Shown: positions 26,901 to 39,400 of the stretch, in pieces
How the letters are laid out: each line of letters starts with the position of its first letter
Position numbering within the stretch: position 1 is the stretch's first letter
Source: Druceiella hillmani
Taxonomy: Eukaryota; Arthropoda; Insecta; Lepidoptera; Hepialidae
Assembly (NCBI GenBank): GCA_039881145.1
Contig: JAYKKI010000060.1
Location: 11,928,501 to 11,992,500 of the forward strand
Reading direction: 5' to 3'
DNA: 64,000 nt
Notes under the pieces: generated by a model
Told to the model about the DNA's origin: nothing
What the model saw: the letters and a program-made list of their open reading frames with translations, nothing else
The model's database searches: none
Made by a program: the position numbers and the translations under genes

Positions 26901-28747
26901 GGAGGAAGTTGCAAATTATTTATAAAAAAATACCTTAAAATTTCATACTATATTAAATTATATAAAATAAGTTACTTTATGAAGAAGGTTTTTTATCATG
27001 GGCATAATAAATTAAGTTTGTTGAATCGTGTTCATGGTAATATAAATACGTGATTCTTTTGGGCGCGTGTGCGGTATTCATTGTAGGATAAATGGTATTT
27101 AAAAAGGAGCAAAGGAATTAGGACTATATTTTTCTTGCATCTTCGGAGTGATTAACCGAATTGTTTTGATGTTAATAAATTTTAGCACAAAAGCATAAAG
27201 ACAAAGAGGGGTCGTAGTGGCCCCGAGCGCGAAAGCGGTCCTTAAATGGTGTGAAAATTTAATTCATTTTACCGTTAATCGAGTTAATAATAAATGTGCA
27301 AAGAGTAAAGCAGATGGTAATTAGATGGCAAAAGATCTGAAGAGTACGGTGGGTGAAGCAGCATGCTCCATTCAAGTGAAAATAGTTTTGCACGTGTTAC
27401 TTTTGCTACGTGGGGTCGAGCATTGCTCTTTATGAAATTGACTTTGCTTTGATTTTGAAAGAATTTCAGCGGTGACTTTGCTCAATTGTTTACAATAAAT
27501 CTTAGCTGTTATTGTACTGATGCTTGAAAGAGTTCCCAACGAATACCCTATATCTCTATAAACGACAATATTTATACCTCACAATTCACTCAAAAGTACC
27601 TTTTGTCCAATATCATATTTTGGTCTAGGTTCACCTTTTTCTTCGACTCCTAGCCACTGCCGTTCACGTTAAAAATTAACATATGCCACCCACTTTTCAT
27701 CTCCTATAACCATATATTTTAGCCTGTCGTTGGTACGATGGGAACTCAGTAGCTTTAAGCACACATTAGTTCTCATTTGAAGTTGAAATTGTATTAACTC
27801 ATACCGTAGCCAAACGGAGTATTTCCACTTCTTTCTCAAAACATGAAGTTGAATTACCGTTGTAGCATAAGAGCATGAAAATATCTTTGCCATATAATGC
27901 GAACTTAAATAGTGATCTGTTTCAATAAGAATTTGGAATGTTTCCAATTTACTTGCAGAAGGTCGCTTTTGATGAAATTTACCGAACAGGTCTAAATTCC
28001 CTTCTTTTAATCTTTGGAACCAGTATTGTCCAGGCTGTGTCCTAAAAGAACATACCTTCACCCATCGTTGTATATATATTGCGTGATGACTCACTGGTTT
28101 TTCGCTCTAAACAAAATTCATAAAGAAAGGGTCCTCTAAGTACACTTAAAAATACATTTTTAATTTATTCCTAACTCGTCGATTAATCAATTGTAAACTG
28201 AAGCGAAGTTTAAATATTGGACTCTTCATATACCGTAAAATAAATGTTCTAGAATCTTCTATAATAATTCAGAAATGGCTCGAAAAAAGTAGCGAGTTCA
28301 TAAATTGCCAATATAATATATATATCAAGAGATGTTTTGAAATACAAGGCAAATATTTAATTTTAAATACCTATATATCTTTAAAAATTGGCTACATAAC
28401 GGAGTAGTTTACTTGATCAAACATATTTTCAACATTTATAAACAGTTATTTAATGATTTAAAATTATCTTTACCTCCATTTATATTATTATGATAAGCCA
28501 TTGAATATTATGATAAGCGAAAGACTACAGTAAGCATAACAAGCTGGTTAACCTGATTACATACAGATAGTACAACGAGCGCATTGCCGGCTGCGCCGAC
28601 ACAAACCAGCGCCCCATATAGGGCTAGCAATACACCCCTCGCCGGGTCGTCAACACTACGGTTGCGTGTAAAGCGGCGCACAAGTGCATCCGGCACCTCC
28701 TGCGAAGCCTCGATCAGGAAGCGCGCAGTCGCATTTGATATATTCAT
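23214..28747 (-). CDS. NPFR: Neuropeptide F receptor (NPFR-like class A GPCR), three coding exons
   Basis: This gene encodes a seven-helix plasma-membrane receptor of the invertebrate neuropeptide F / vertebrate NPY receptor family, which couples to G proteins and in insects acts in feeding and arousal signalling. Joining 28747-28553, 26128-25895 and 23900-23214 gives 371 residues. Visible hallmarks are GN at 54-55 (TM1), LAVSD at 83-87 (TM2), and a conserved Cys at 116 that pairs with Cys198 in the second extracellular loop. DRY is at 140-142, TM4 Trp at 166, the TM5 Pro at 223, SWLPLN at 262-267 (TM6) and NPLLY at 304-308 (TM7). The stretch from helix 7 into helix 8 (GWLNENFRKEF) and the DRYQVIVYPT junction match remembered Drosophila NPFR closely. 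The N-terminal sequons N2, N5 and N29 fit an extracellular end, and Cys324/Cys326 could be palmitoylated. Introns of 2424 and 1994 bp are both phase 0 with GT/AG. The third intracellular loop is short and very Arg-rich. An upstream exon may exist, so the N-terminus is provisional. Family assignment is firm; the exact paralogue is not. Confidence 0.93.
24155..24262 (+). mobile_element. Common lepidopteran interspersed repeat fragment
   Basis: 'ggtttcgtacctcagaaaga' followed by 'aaaacagaac' and a 'gtccaactgtctgtt' stretch is a mutated form of the lepidopteran repeat starting gttccgtacctcaaaagg...aaacggaaccc...gtctgtctgtc. It sits inside NPFR intron 2. The assignment is from memory of the motif. 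Confidence 0.55.
25128..25244. mobile_element. Foldback MITE, right half only (in NPFR intron 2)
   Basis: Right arm running from the inner 'agcaaagatc' through 'ccacctgaag', 'acaacgaaacctag' and 'catcacgtagtttcat' to the 'aattgtg' end. No left arm precedes it; instead there are imperfect repeats of 'tatagaaattcatta'. Confidence 0.8.
25895..26128 (-). CDS. NPFR: NPFR coding exon 2: first intracellular loop to DRY motif
   Basis: This exon encodes residues 66-143 (78 codons): intracellular loop 1 (RKPVMRTARN), TM2 with the sodium-site Asp, TM3 and the DRYQ end. The acceptor is AG at 26129-26130 and the donor GT at 25894-25893, with the exon-terminal CAG at 25897-25895. The exon has no internal stop and joins exons 1 and 3 in phase 0. 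The loop-1 and TM3 text (FVSTISITAIA) is characteristic of NPF receptors. Confidence 0.93.
26129..28552 (-). other. NPFR: NPFR intron 1
   Basis: Intron 1 is 2424 bp, phase 0, beginning gttaac after CAG and ending ctattttag. It holds the decayed mariner transposase at about 27.3-28.1 kb, on the same strand as the receptor. The rest is AT-rich with no other recognisable feature. Confidence 0.9.
27301..28127 (-). pseudogene. Decayed mariner-family transposase in NPFR intron 1
   Basis: An open stretch (28094-27669) contains motifs of mariner transposases in order: WFQRLKEGN near the second helix-turn-helix, a linker with ILIETD, and the IGDEKW motif that contains the first catalytic Asp of the DDD triad. 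Continuing downstream across frameshifts and stops, 27310-27357 reads as HPPYSSDLLPSNYHL, the degenerate form of the mariner HPPYSPDLAPSD signature. The central part is damaged and I could not find terminal inverted repeats. It is a dead DNA transposon, same strand as the host gene. Confidence 0.82.
28553..28747 (-). CDS. NPFR: NPFR coding exon 1: extracellular N-terminus and TM1
   Basis: This exon encodes residues 1-65, with three N-glycosylation sequons and TM1 (about 38-62, with the GN pair). It ends with CAG immediately before a GT donor at 28552-28551. ATG at 28747 is chosen because it is the first Met in the open segment. However, a good splice acceptor (pyrimidine-rich, gcag) ends at 28766, and the 18 bases between it and the ATG are in frame without a stop. 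Either the ATG is the start behind a 5'UTR intron, or the protein continues into an unseen upstream exon. The exon is far richer in GC than its surroundings. Confidence 0.88.
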
Positions 28748-28769
28748 CGCTACTAAGATGTCCCTCTGC

Positions 28770-29296
28770 GAACAAAAGATAAGGATGAATATTAGCTTAT
28801 TATCACATAAGAGTTTTAAAAATTTAATTTAAACTTAATTTAATGAGGATATATGTGGATTATCAAATGTGTGTGGATTAGCAAATGCTGAATACTATCT
28901 TATCGATTTCATATAATTACTCTAACTTAATTTTGGATTCTAAAGATTAATCAAAAAGTTCTTATTCATCTGGATCGTTGGCCATTATATACTTGATTGA
29001 ATCGAGTTTGTGAATGGCACATATTCTATTTGCAATAGTTTGTTTATTAGAATCATAGTAGGCTTCCAATTTCCAAACGTTTTAAATTGGATCCAAAGTT
29101 CATAAACGTCAGCGTTTTAATTTTATGTTTCTATACCGATATCAAGCCACGTCTTGTTTGATGGCTAAAACTGCTATGTATGTAAAATCCTTGAATTATA
29201 ACTTTAGCGCGCCACCAAAGATATTTAATACCCATGTGTTACCAATATATTTATATGTTCCATTTACCTAATAAATGGAATGTAAATATTAGATAT

Positions 29297-29368
<72 letters not shown>

Positions 29369-31007
29369 TATATGAGATAGAGGAAAGTTACTTTTCGCCG
29401 AATAGTCTAAAATTAAGTAGTAAAATTAAAATTTGTTATTAAAGTAATTTAAAAAATTAATGTATTTTGCGATATTGTAAATGTAAATTAAATCTGCAAA
29501 ATGGAGTATTGAACAGAATATGTTTCAAAATATCAGATTTAGAAGAATTATTTTTCAATTAAATATTTAGTATTGCGTACTGAAATTGTAAAAGCGGCAT
29601 ATTTATGGAATTAATTTCGTATTTCTTTGTAAATACATTTGCGAGTTACAATTATTGTTTTACAGAACATATTTTATGTGTGCATAGAAGAAAATTTTTG
29701 ACTTTTTTAAAAAATTAAGTAAGAGCACAAAACAATGATCAAGAAATGTGGTCTATCAAACTAAATATAATGCAATGAAAATGGAAAATGTTCATGTTTG
29801 AGGAAAAATATTTCAAAAACTTAAAATCGTCGTTACATCTCCACGTTTCATAAAATATTCAAGAATTTTAAATTAAAATAAAAAATAATGAAATCTACAA
29901 TTAGGAAATTAGACAGCTTTAACATCAAATGCAATTATTATTGGATTTTAATTGTTCTTCAAAATGCGAGTATTGTCCCTTTTCATATCTAAATACATAC
30001 AAGAGAATAGATGGGATAAATAATTATATATATTGAATATATAAAGAGATAAGTTTGTGAAGCTGTAAATAAATTACAAAAGTGGCCGAGGTAAATTACA
30101 GACTTGCTAAAGATAAATTATGGAGGTGCTGGGAATAAATTACAGAGGGTTTAAAAATAAATTACACAGATGCCTTCACTCTTGTCTATAGTTTGGTACC
30201 AGCATCACTAAAAATTGCTAAACAGATTAAGCGAGGAGTAGAAAGAGGGTTAGATTGATTAGAAATAATCAAGGAGGTTGTATTTGTTATGATATGAGGT
30301 AGCCTATGAAATTTTGTACATTACGATGTAATATTTAAAATTTAAATAAGAGTGTGAATTTATGTTTTCATTATATAAAGACACCACATAACAATGCGTC
30401 GCCAATGTAAAATAATAGAAAATTGAAATTTCCATGTAAGTGGAAAAAGAAAAAAGGAACCTTATTTACAAAAATCGAATTGGCTACAATCACAGGAAAT
30501 ATTTGTACTTTGATCTACAAAGGTTGCTCCAATTAAATCATCTCGACGGCCTAATTCCATTTCCTTTTTGTTAACTTTGATGGTTCTGGCAATATTAGGA
30601 AAATTTAAATTTCCTAACCATTTATTTCATACAAAATTTAATTATCATCAGTTCAAAAATCATAAAAGCAAATAGACAAGCGAACACTATAGTTAATTTA
30701 AAAATTGTTTTCCCCCGTCGTGTTTTTTTATTTCAACTTTTTATACACAATTTAATTATTTAAAAGAAAAGCGAAATATACTTTAATGTAGTTATGTTTT
30801 CATTAATATTTAAAATCGTTATCTATTAAATACATAAATTAATAAAATCTTATGTTTTATCAACAGTTTTATGATAATATTCTTCTCACCAGCAAAGAAA
30901 ATGATATAAACTTTTCACATCTATTATATTTCCTCGGAATAGAGAAACAAAAAAGGAAATTTTTCATTTCGTCAAAAAGATAACATATTATTATTTATTT
31001 ATTATAC
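28770..31007. other. 5' flank of NPFR
   Basis: Should contain an upstream exon or promoter if the acceptor at 28766 is used, but no exon is recognisable. A TA microsatellite lies at 29.3 kb. Near 30070-30170, 'ataaattacagag/aga' recurs four times. Confidence 0.5.
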
Positions 31008-31735
31008 ATATATAATCTCGCATACTCATAGCTAATTTACGAAGTTTGAAAACTATGTTTCAGTGAATACAGTCGTTGTGCAGCTTATTTAGCTTAATTT
31101 CAGATAAAAAATACGAAGTCATCGTTTCAGATACTATAAAATGAATACGGTGATTTATTATTTTACGTAGGTACATATTCTTATTTGTTAATAATATATA
31201 TAAATCTCGCATACTTGCAACTTATTTAAGAAGAATGAAAACTAGGTTCCAATAAAGGCAGTCGCTTATAAGTTTCTCGATTTCGGATAAATAAAAACTA
31301 AGTCACTGCGTTTTGCCGGTTATTTTGTAATCTCATATAGGTACATATATTTATTTGTTAATTTTAGATGCACAATCTCGCATAATTTCAACTTATTTAT
31401 GAAGGTTGAAAACTAGGTTTCAATGGACGCAGTCGTTTATAAATTTATCGATTTCGGAAAAGTAAATACAAAATCATTACGTTTTAAATATTATGTAAAT
31501 TTAATACGGTGGTTTTTTTATATTACATAGGTACATATCCTTATTTCTTATTTACAAAGATATGATCTCACATACTTACAACTTATTTATGAAGAATGAA
31601 AAGTATGTTGAATGCAGTCGTGGTATGAATGACTGCAGTCGTTTATACGTTTATTGATTTCTGATAAATAAATACGAAGTCATTGTGTTTTAGACACTAC
31701 GTAAAAGTAATACGGTGTTTCGGTTGTGTTACGTA
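31008..31735 (+). repeat. Diverged tandem repeat, four copies of about 170-190 bp
   Basis: Four units carry, in order, 'ctcgcata', an 'acttattta.gaag.ttgaaaa' stretch, 'gcagtcg', 'gataaata', 'aagtca' and 'taggtacata' near 31014, 31204, 31374 and 31565. The divergence is high, so this is an old array, and it runs into the large CA/AT microsatellite. Confidence 0.8.
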
Positions 31736-31803
31736 AATTGCATGGAAACAAATACACATTTTTTACAACCCTGTTTATGTATATATTCAACATACCTGAA
31801 GCA

Positions 31804-31820
31804 AAACACACACACACACA

Positions 31821-31851
<31 letters not shown>

Positions 31852-32006
31852 ACACACACACGCACACGCACACACAACACATGCACGCACAGACACAAAC
31901 ACACAAACACACACAGACACACACACACAAACGCACAAACCCATGCACTCACGCACGCATGCATGTACGCACGCACGCACGTACGTATGCGCAAACACAC
32001 ACATAT

Positions 32007-32063
<57 letters not shown>

Positions 32064-32101
32064 TATGTATATGTATATGTATATATGTATGTATATGTAT
32101 G

Positions 32102-32135
<34 letters not shown>

Positions 32136-32155
32136 TGCGTATGTATGTGCGTATG
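31804..32155 (+). repeat. Compound CA / CACG / TA microsatellite
   Basis: (AC)n and (ACGC)n from 31804 to about 32000, then TA tracts interspersed with gtatgta to 32155. The several overlapping open frames here are low-complexity artefacts. Confidence 0.95.
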
Positions 32156-32569
32156 TATAATTTAATAAAAAATGATATTTTACTTAGGTATTTACGTATG
32201 ACGTGTGTTGAAGTGTAGTTATCAAACATACATAATAATTTTTGTTAAAAAAACTTTTAAATCAAACTTTTAGTTTAATTTGTGTTAAGTTCGTTTAACA
32301 TTTGCCAACAAAATGTTTGACCCAATTTGAAACTGCTTTATATAAAGGTTGATTTCAGCTTCATTTATACTTAAATTCCTATGCACAATTTTGTTTTTAT
32401 ATGTAGAGAATATTTTAAGAATACTATTAATTGATAATGAGCAAATATTTTAATGCATGTAGATTCTAAAAATATTTCAAATATCCATATGCATTTTTTG
32501 TGAACACCAAGTATAATGCATAGGTTTCTTTAGCGTAAAATACACTAAAAAAAAATAATAAATAAAACA

Positions 32570-32660
32570 GGATCCTTATAAGTCACTTACATATCCGTCC
32601 GTCTCTCAGAGCCACTTTTTCTTATCTTACTTCATCTCATATATCTCAGTGGGTGGCATT
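32570..32660 (+). mobile_element. Short fragment related to the same repeat family
   Basis: 'ggatccttataagtcactta' followed by 'catatccgtccgtctctcag' resembles the middle of the family. A similar fragment ('acccatccgtctgtcagac') is at 25320-25340, and a further possible one ('tccgtttttcttcaaaaactg', 'cttgaaatttggca') at 38085-38135. Confidence 0.35.
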
Positions 32661-34142
32661 AAACATAATTTAGAAATATTTGGAATATTTATAACATTAG
32701 AATTTGTTTTTTAATGTTCTTCTGTTCTCTCTAATGTTTGACGTGGGACATCAATCGAATGAGTGACTTATGAAGATTATATATGAAGATTACAAGACAG
32801 TTCTATGTTGTTAAAAGTAGTCACAATTTTTAGATAGTTTTTATATAAAATTGGGAAATATAGCATAATAATAAATTATATTAACCGGCGTATATTTCAA
32901 TATTACAAACTCAAAAGATTAACGTGAAAATTGTTAAGTGTATATATTATAGTGTAGTATCATATTTTTATTTCTAGAAATGTTACTGAAAAGATACAGT
33001 TTTATACTTTCTTACAAGTTTATTTTTTTGTAAAGACGCGAATACAATATAATTTTATGGAAATATATATTGTTTTATTTGACGGAATAATAATATGAGG
33101 AATATTTTTAGTAAATGCTATCAATTTCTCTTTGCACTACTCTTGAAACTGATTTTTCCCCAAAAATACATTCATATATTAACATGAACTATGCCACGCT
33201 CTATGAAACAGAAGCCACATAAATGGAGTGGGAAGGAGTCCAAAGGAGGGAATGAAAAGATGTTTATCTCTAGCATCAAGCCATCAACCGTCACGATGTA
33301 AAAGATAAAATTGACACAGCTTCAAAATAATATCCGCAAAAATTCGTATACATGCTGTTAAGAATTGTATTCTCAAAAATATTTCAAATTTACAACATGT
33401 ACCAGTCCCTTATTGTAAAACTCTCTCGGTAAACCGTACTCTTGAAGAAGTGGGTAAACCCTACTGCCCCTAATATCCGTATAGACCGAGAGGCCACCAT
33501 AAACATGTATTGTCTTACATTATGTATTGTTTTCGCTAGTTTTGATGCAATAAAAGGATTACAAAGAACTGAGCATTCCGAAGTCCAACCAACAACAATA
33601 GTTTATGAGATTTTGGTCAATAAGATAATTTTATTTTAAGCACTGATGTTTTTGGAAAATCTAACAAAATTTCAAAGCGGCACTTCGATGTTGACAGTCA
33701 AACAGTTGACACCATTTTAATAAATAAAATATATTCAAAATCTCGGTCAAATAATTAATTTCTTTGTGGAAGTCTTAATAAAATAAGTCGTTAGAGTTGT
33801 AAAAATCAAATAATAATTAGATATTGTAATTTTACCTTTATGCCCCATAACATACACGTTTAATTATTTCTATATGTAGACAGATACTTCGATATTAACT
33901 GTCAGAAGACGGATGAATAATTTCGTGTCTTTTTAAAATGTGGCTACGGGCTAATTCATGCAAAGAGATTCGTTATTTTAATATTTTTAGGCAATTTTTA
34001 ATATAATCATCTAAACTGAAGCATAGTTTTAAAATTTAACGACATGAAATATTAAGGAAAAGATATGCGTTTTACTAAGCTGACTAGTTATTATATAAAG
34101 TTTATTTTTTCGAAACGATATTAATGTCAAATTGAAGAAGAC

Positions 34143-34304
34143 AAAATATTTCATGACTTCCGACTTTACAATACTTCCGCTAATTCTCTAGATACATTTC
34201 TATGAAATCACGAAAACCGACTATGGTCCGTTTTCGTGATTTCATAGAAATGTATCTAGAGAATTAGCGGAAGTATTGTAAAGTCGGAAGTCATGAAATA
34301 TTTT
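34143..34304. repeat. Perfect palindrome: 75-bp arms, 12-bp spacer
   Basis: 34143-34217 and 34230-34304 are exact reverse complements over all 75 bases, separated by cgactatggtcc. There is no sequence relation to the local foldback MITE family and no obvious target duplication. It can form a long hairpin in RNA or a cruciform in DNA. Confidence 0.97.
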
Positions 34305-35371
34305 GGTATGGTATAACCGATATGGGTATAACCGAATAAAAATGAAGAAATTCGAAATCGTATCCAAGCATTTTCAAAACAAATACATTGTATTAAGATT
34401 GTATTGTTCTCTTTTCAAAAAAAAATTTAAATTTTTAGCGTCCATGAGTTTTTTTTCAATTGATTTTTTGTTTCTGTTATTATTTTTAGCTTTAAGACTT
34501 GTCCTTAACTAATGGTGACGAAGTTTCAAGTTCAAAAAAATATATTTTTGAAGAGTTCTTTTTGTTTCTTGTTGAAGAATTTTTTTTAGAATTATGAACC
34601 TCACAAGAAAAAAAGTCCTTGTAAATTTGCTCACGTTTCTGTTTTTAATATCAGTTCATCCACCAGAGGCGATTTTTACGAAATTGCAAAACTGACGATA
34701 GTTGTATATTTAATTAACCAACACATTTTGCACTGCACAACTTTTTAAAAACATTCATATTATAATTAAATAGGAGATAAATGAATCACAACTTTTATTA
34801 TATATATCATTTCTTAATAATTTTGTATTGTATAATTAAAAAAGATTTATTGGCAAATTTGTGAAAATAAAAAAAATAAGAACAGTATAGGTGAAACGTG
34901 ACTAAAAGATTTTAGGAAAACTGAAACTGTTATTCTAGGTTTCATATTTATTGATTCATATCTTGACGCCTTTCAAGAATATAGGAGGTAATATATTTAT
35001 TTTGTAAAAAATTTATTTTTGTAAATAGAAAAACTATGTGACCTAAACTATTTATAGGTGTCTAAATATGTACATAACCAAATTATATTCGGAATTGACA
35101 AGTTCCTCATGGATATATTCGCATTTCAGGGAGTAATAATTTTCCAGGTATCTATAAAATCGAAAAAACCACAATACAATTTATCAAATATAGTATTTAT
35201 ACAAAAGAATTCATAGAAATCTGTTTATGATATCGAAGAAAATCACATATTTAAGAAATTAGGAGGTTCAAGAATTTAAATTAAATATTTAGTTTGGATC
35301 CATGATTCCAAAAAAATACAATTCAACAATAATCATATAAATTAGCAGAAAAAATAATCTTTTATTATAAA

Positions 35372-35388
35372 TACACACACACACACAA

Positions 35389-35442
<54 letters not shown>

Positions 35443-35476
35443 GTATGTATATATATATATATAAATATATATATAC
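35372..35476 (+). repeat. Compound CA / TA microsatellite
   Basis: (AC)n followed by (TA)n with short acacacatgtatg interruptions. Confidence 0.93.
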
Positions 35477-36354
35477 GTATATTCTTTTTTCGTAAAAGAA
35501 ATAAACCAAATTTCTAAAAATGCGTTAGAAAAAACTAGTTACAGTTTTTCATTCAAAGCATGCCGGTTACACAAGTTCTGTCAAATAACTGTTTACAATA
35601 ATATCATATATTCATTCTATTTATTTTGAGAAAATGAACAAGAGTGGCAAATTATATTTTTTTCTTATACGTAATCCGAAGTAAATTTTTAGAATCCATA
35701 CTGATTGATAACCATGTTAAGAACAGCATTGCTTAATAAAATCTTATCTTTATCGTAATATATATTTTATCGTAGAATATAAAATAATCCAGAAGGCGCA
35801 TACGCACATGTCTCTTCGCGGTCGCCAGTAGTAAAAAATCTTCCCCTCCACCGTAATCTTTCTACTAGAGCCCCGCCCTACGCGCACGGTGTTACCAGCA
35901 AAATAAATTTACCCAACAACTCCAGGAAATAAACGCATATAAATAGATCTACTTGCGGCATTACGATACACATTTGCGTAGATTTATGTGGTACATCGCT
36001 TTGCTTATTAATATGAAATATTATTATGACCGCCATGTTAAATTTATACAATGTTTATATATGTATTTGTACAGGTTTTTTGTGTGAGTATAAATTGAAA
36101 ATAATTAACTTAGTATAGAGGGGTTATAAATAGTCGCAATAAAGATTTTATAATAATCGATCCTATATAAAAGAAATTTAAACTGGAAAGATAAATTAGT
36201 TATATAAATGAGCGTTCATTGTCTTGATAACATTTCTACTTATTTTGAACAATATGGGTTCGCATTTCCAAGAAAGTAAAAAAGACGTCAAAATTGAATG
36301 ATTGTAACGTTTGTATATTTTAAGCTTCTTCATAATCCTACATACAATGATTAT

Positions 36355-36465
36355 AAACACTGTAGGTAAGTAAAATATTATGAAATTAAAAATGGCAACG
36401 GATATTTCCAATGATACATCAAATTCTCCAACAACGTCTTCCAAATCCTGATTTTGTAACAAATT
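36355..36465 (-). CDS. Candidate membrane-helix exon, GPCR TM5-like
   Basis: After an acceptor-like 'aaaatcag' (about 36451) the minus strand reads DLEDVVGEFDVSLEISVAI then FNFIIFYLPTVFIIIVCRI followed by KKLKIYKR, open to 36196. The FYLP within a hydrophobic run followed by I..KLK resembles helix 5 of amine-type GPCRs. A GTATGT donor-like hexamer lies inside the hydrophobic run. There is no second exon in view, so it could be a lone exon, a pseudogene or chance. Confidence 0.2.
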
Positions 36466-39400
36466 AATCTTACATTTTTAACATCAAACAATAAAGTCGT
36501 TTTAATTTGAGTAAAAAACTGTTTATAGATGACAAAACCAACGAAAATGGCGCGCTTCTCTCAGTAATAATTTACTTCGATACTTTAAAATAGCACAGTT
36601 CCTTGATACTTTCGATTCGCACAGTTAATTGAAAATTAAATTAAGTAATAGAAATTACGTATTAAACATTTTCTAGTTCAGTGATATTTTGATGAGAATA
36701 GAGCAAGTCGGCATTTTAAGCTATGTTATCACATACAAGACACAAGACTTTTCAAAGCTGTGTCTAGACTGGCACTGGCAGACGCGTTTTAATACTACTC
36801 TAACTACGCACTTTATGCTTAGTACTTGTGGACGCACCGGTGCACGTATTCTCGCCTTCTGGATTATTCTTTATTCTAAGTATTTTATATACCTCCCACT
36901 TAGAATGGAAAAAACAAAAATTAATTTCCTGAAAGCTCGTCTAAGACTTTGACACGTTAGGCGATAATAATGCGTACTTCGACTAAGCGCCGCGTAAGTC
37001 GAGACACGCGTAACTTAATGCCTCTTATTATTTTAATACGATAATAAAGTTATATCCAAATTCCAGACCCAATTAATAGATTTAAAACAGCTCATTATTT
37101 ACTTTTTATGACAGAAGTACATTGCTCACATATACATTTCGTTAACCATAAAGTCTTACATAAATTTGTTTGTGCGTATTCCGCGAAGCGAATACATGAC
37201 GTTAATTGAGATCTTGAGATTAAGGAACGTCGTATCTTATGATCGTGATGGAATTACTTCAATATACATCGATGATGTGTTTATTATACTTCATTTCCTA
37301 TACGAAAATTGCTTTGCGTCATTGCCTTAGAGTACAACGAATCAATTTAATACATGCGCGTGTTCGAGATAAATTGTTTGTCTTCTCATTATTATATCTT
37401 CAGGGAAATACATTTTATCTCATTAAAAATCAGCATGTCTATATAATTACGTGTAGTTATTGATGGTACTCCTATCTCCTTATTTACCTAATTAATATGT
37501 ACTCGCATTATTATATCTGTAAATAAATATTTAAATTTCACCTTAAAACCCAACATTTACATGGCATTAACAATGTATTTAACAATATAATGACTTTTTA
37601 TGTTTGAGCTTCAATGTATGTCTCTACTACATTTGTTTATACGTTTGCTGATTATATATGAAATGCATAATTAAATAGATTAAAAGTTAATATTAAAGGC
37701 GCTTAAACATATTTGCAATTCTTATCTCATTATCAATTATAGTTTTTATCTCATTAACAACATATATTTTCTTGCATCTGTGATTGTTGTTGTTTATGAC
37801 ATAGAAACACATCATATTTGTTCTTCCATTTGAAATAACCTTAATCTCTCAATTTTGTTGTAAGCGTGATAAGCACATGGACACTGTTTTACAGTATAAA
37901 ATGTTTAATAAAAGCTACTGTAAAAGACTTTTCTTATATTCTAATAATTCAAATCATTTTATGTAGCAAAAAGGGTATTATGTCAGAACCACAGTGAAAT
38001 ACAAACCCTCTTGCGATACACGTGCTTTTAAAAGAAATATATGAAACCTTATAAGGCCGCTCAAGTGTACGTCAATATATCATATCCGTTTTTCTTCAAA
38101 AACTGTTAGATGTGGAAACTTGAAATTTGGCACAACATCCATAAACTATATTAACTCTCAAATATTTCAGTTAAATTAATTACTGAAGAATATTTATATA
38201 AGAAATTTTAAAAGATGCATGTCGTCCGGAATTTTAGTTGAAAGAGAAAGGTAACACGATTTTTTGTAGAATTTTCATAAAAGTTAGTTCCACAAATATC
38301 GCTAAGGAAACCCTCCCCTCTATTATTTTTCTCTGAAATCTTTGACTCCGCCTCTATTTCAGTAATTAATATCCAAAGTTTTTTACCTAGAAATTTCAGG
38401 GCGGCAAAACAGATAAATCTTTTTTTAAATTTAAATTTCATCATTATGTGGGAAGAAAAGTTGCAAAATAGCAAGTTATAAAGACTCCAAAACTACTTTT
38501 CTTAACAATTTATATGACGTCCAGAGATGTTATTGAAAATGTCTTCCAAAATTCCATACCATTCCTCACGTTTTTGTGTAGACTCTAAAGGGAAATAATA
38601 GAAAAATAACAGCCTTATTACAAGTTTACTAGAAAACTTTAGCTTCATTAATTTTCATAGTAATTTTTTTAAAAATACACAATATTTTGATATTGACCAT
38701 TCTTGAAAGTGAAAGATATACAAAATATTGACACAAAGAAATGTTACTGTTAGTAAATATTATGTACAATTAAATGTTTATATGTCCCTAAGCTGTATGA
38801 AACCTACGTAATGTAACTTCTACTAGTACGACAGATCTGTATGCTGAAAATCATGAATAATATATTTTCTATAAATAAAACTATAAACGAAAAAATATTT
38901 GGGCAGCCAAAATGCAGACACCAGTATTTAAATCGTAATTACATTGATTTTATGTTATTTGATTAAATGTTTATCACAATTGACATCAGCAGGAACTTAT
39001 TCACTTTATTTTGAGTTTAATCTCATTTCTATACTAAAATGTTTTTTCCAATTCGTCTTTCCTTTATTAATCATTACTTTCTGTAGTTCTACTCATATTC
39101 TTTTTCTTTCATTTTCACAATGTGTGAAAAAATAAATTTTTAACTCCGTTTACATTTATTTGGAAAATTATTTTAGATTTTTTCAATGTGGATCACTAAA
39201 GAATACTTCGATCATTGTTATTATTCTCTGAAGTGTCACTTGCTTGTAGTGAAAATTTTTTCAATTCAATTGAAAATCCTTGTGTTCCTAATTCATTTTT
39301 TTTTGTAAAATTTTAAATCGCATTAAACTTAAATCTTGCCAATATCCCCTTAAAAATCAGAAACTATTCTCATTACTTGTTACGTCTTTAACACGTCTCT

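Noticed and set aside
28584..28832. Plus-strand open frame over NPFR exon 1
   Set aside because: Antisense shadow caused by the GC-rich exon; no independent support.
31680..32229. Several overlapping open frames of 90-167 codons on both strands
   Set aside because: They are translations of CA/CACG/TA microsatellite (His-Thr, Cys-Val, Ile-Tyr runs) and have no gene-like structure.
33190..33640. Possible piggyBac-like transposase relic ('QKPHKW' and a later FDAIKGL-like reading)
   Set aside because: Only a few residues resemble the family and no catalytic Asp context is visible, so I do not list it as a feature.
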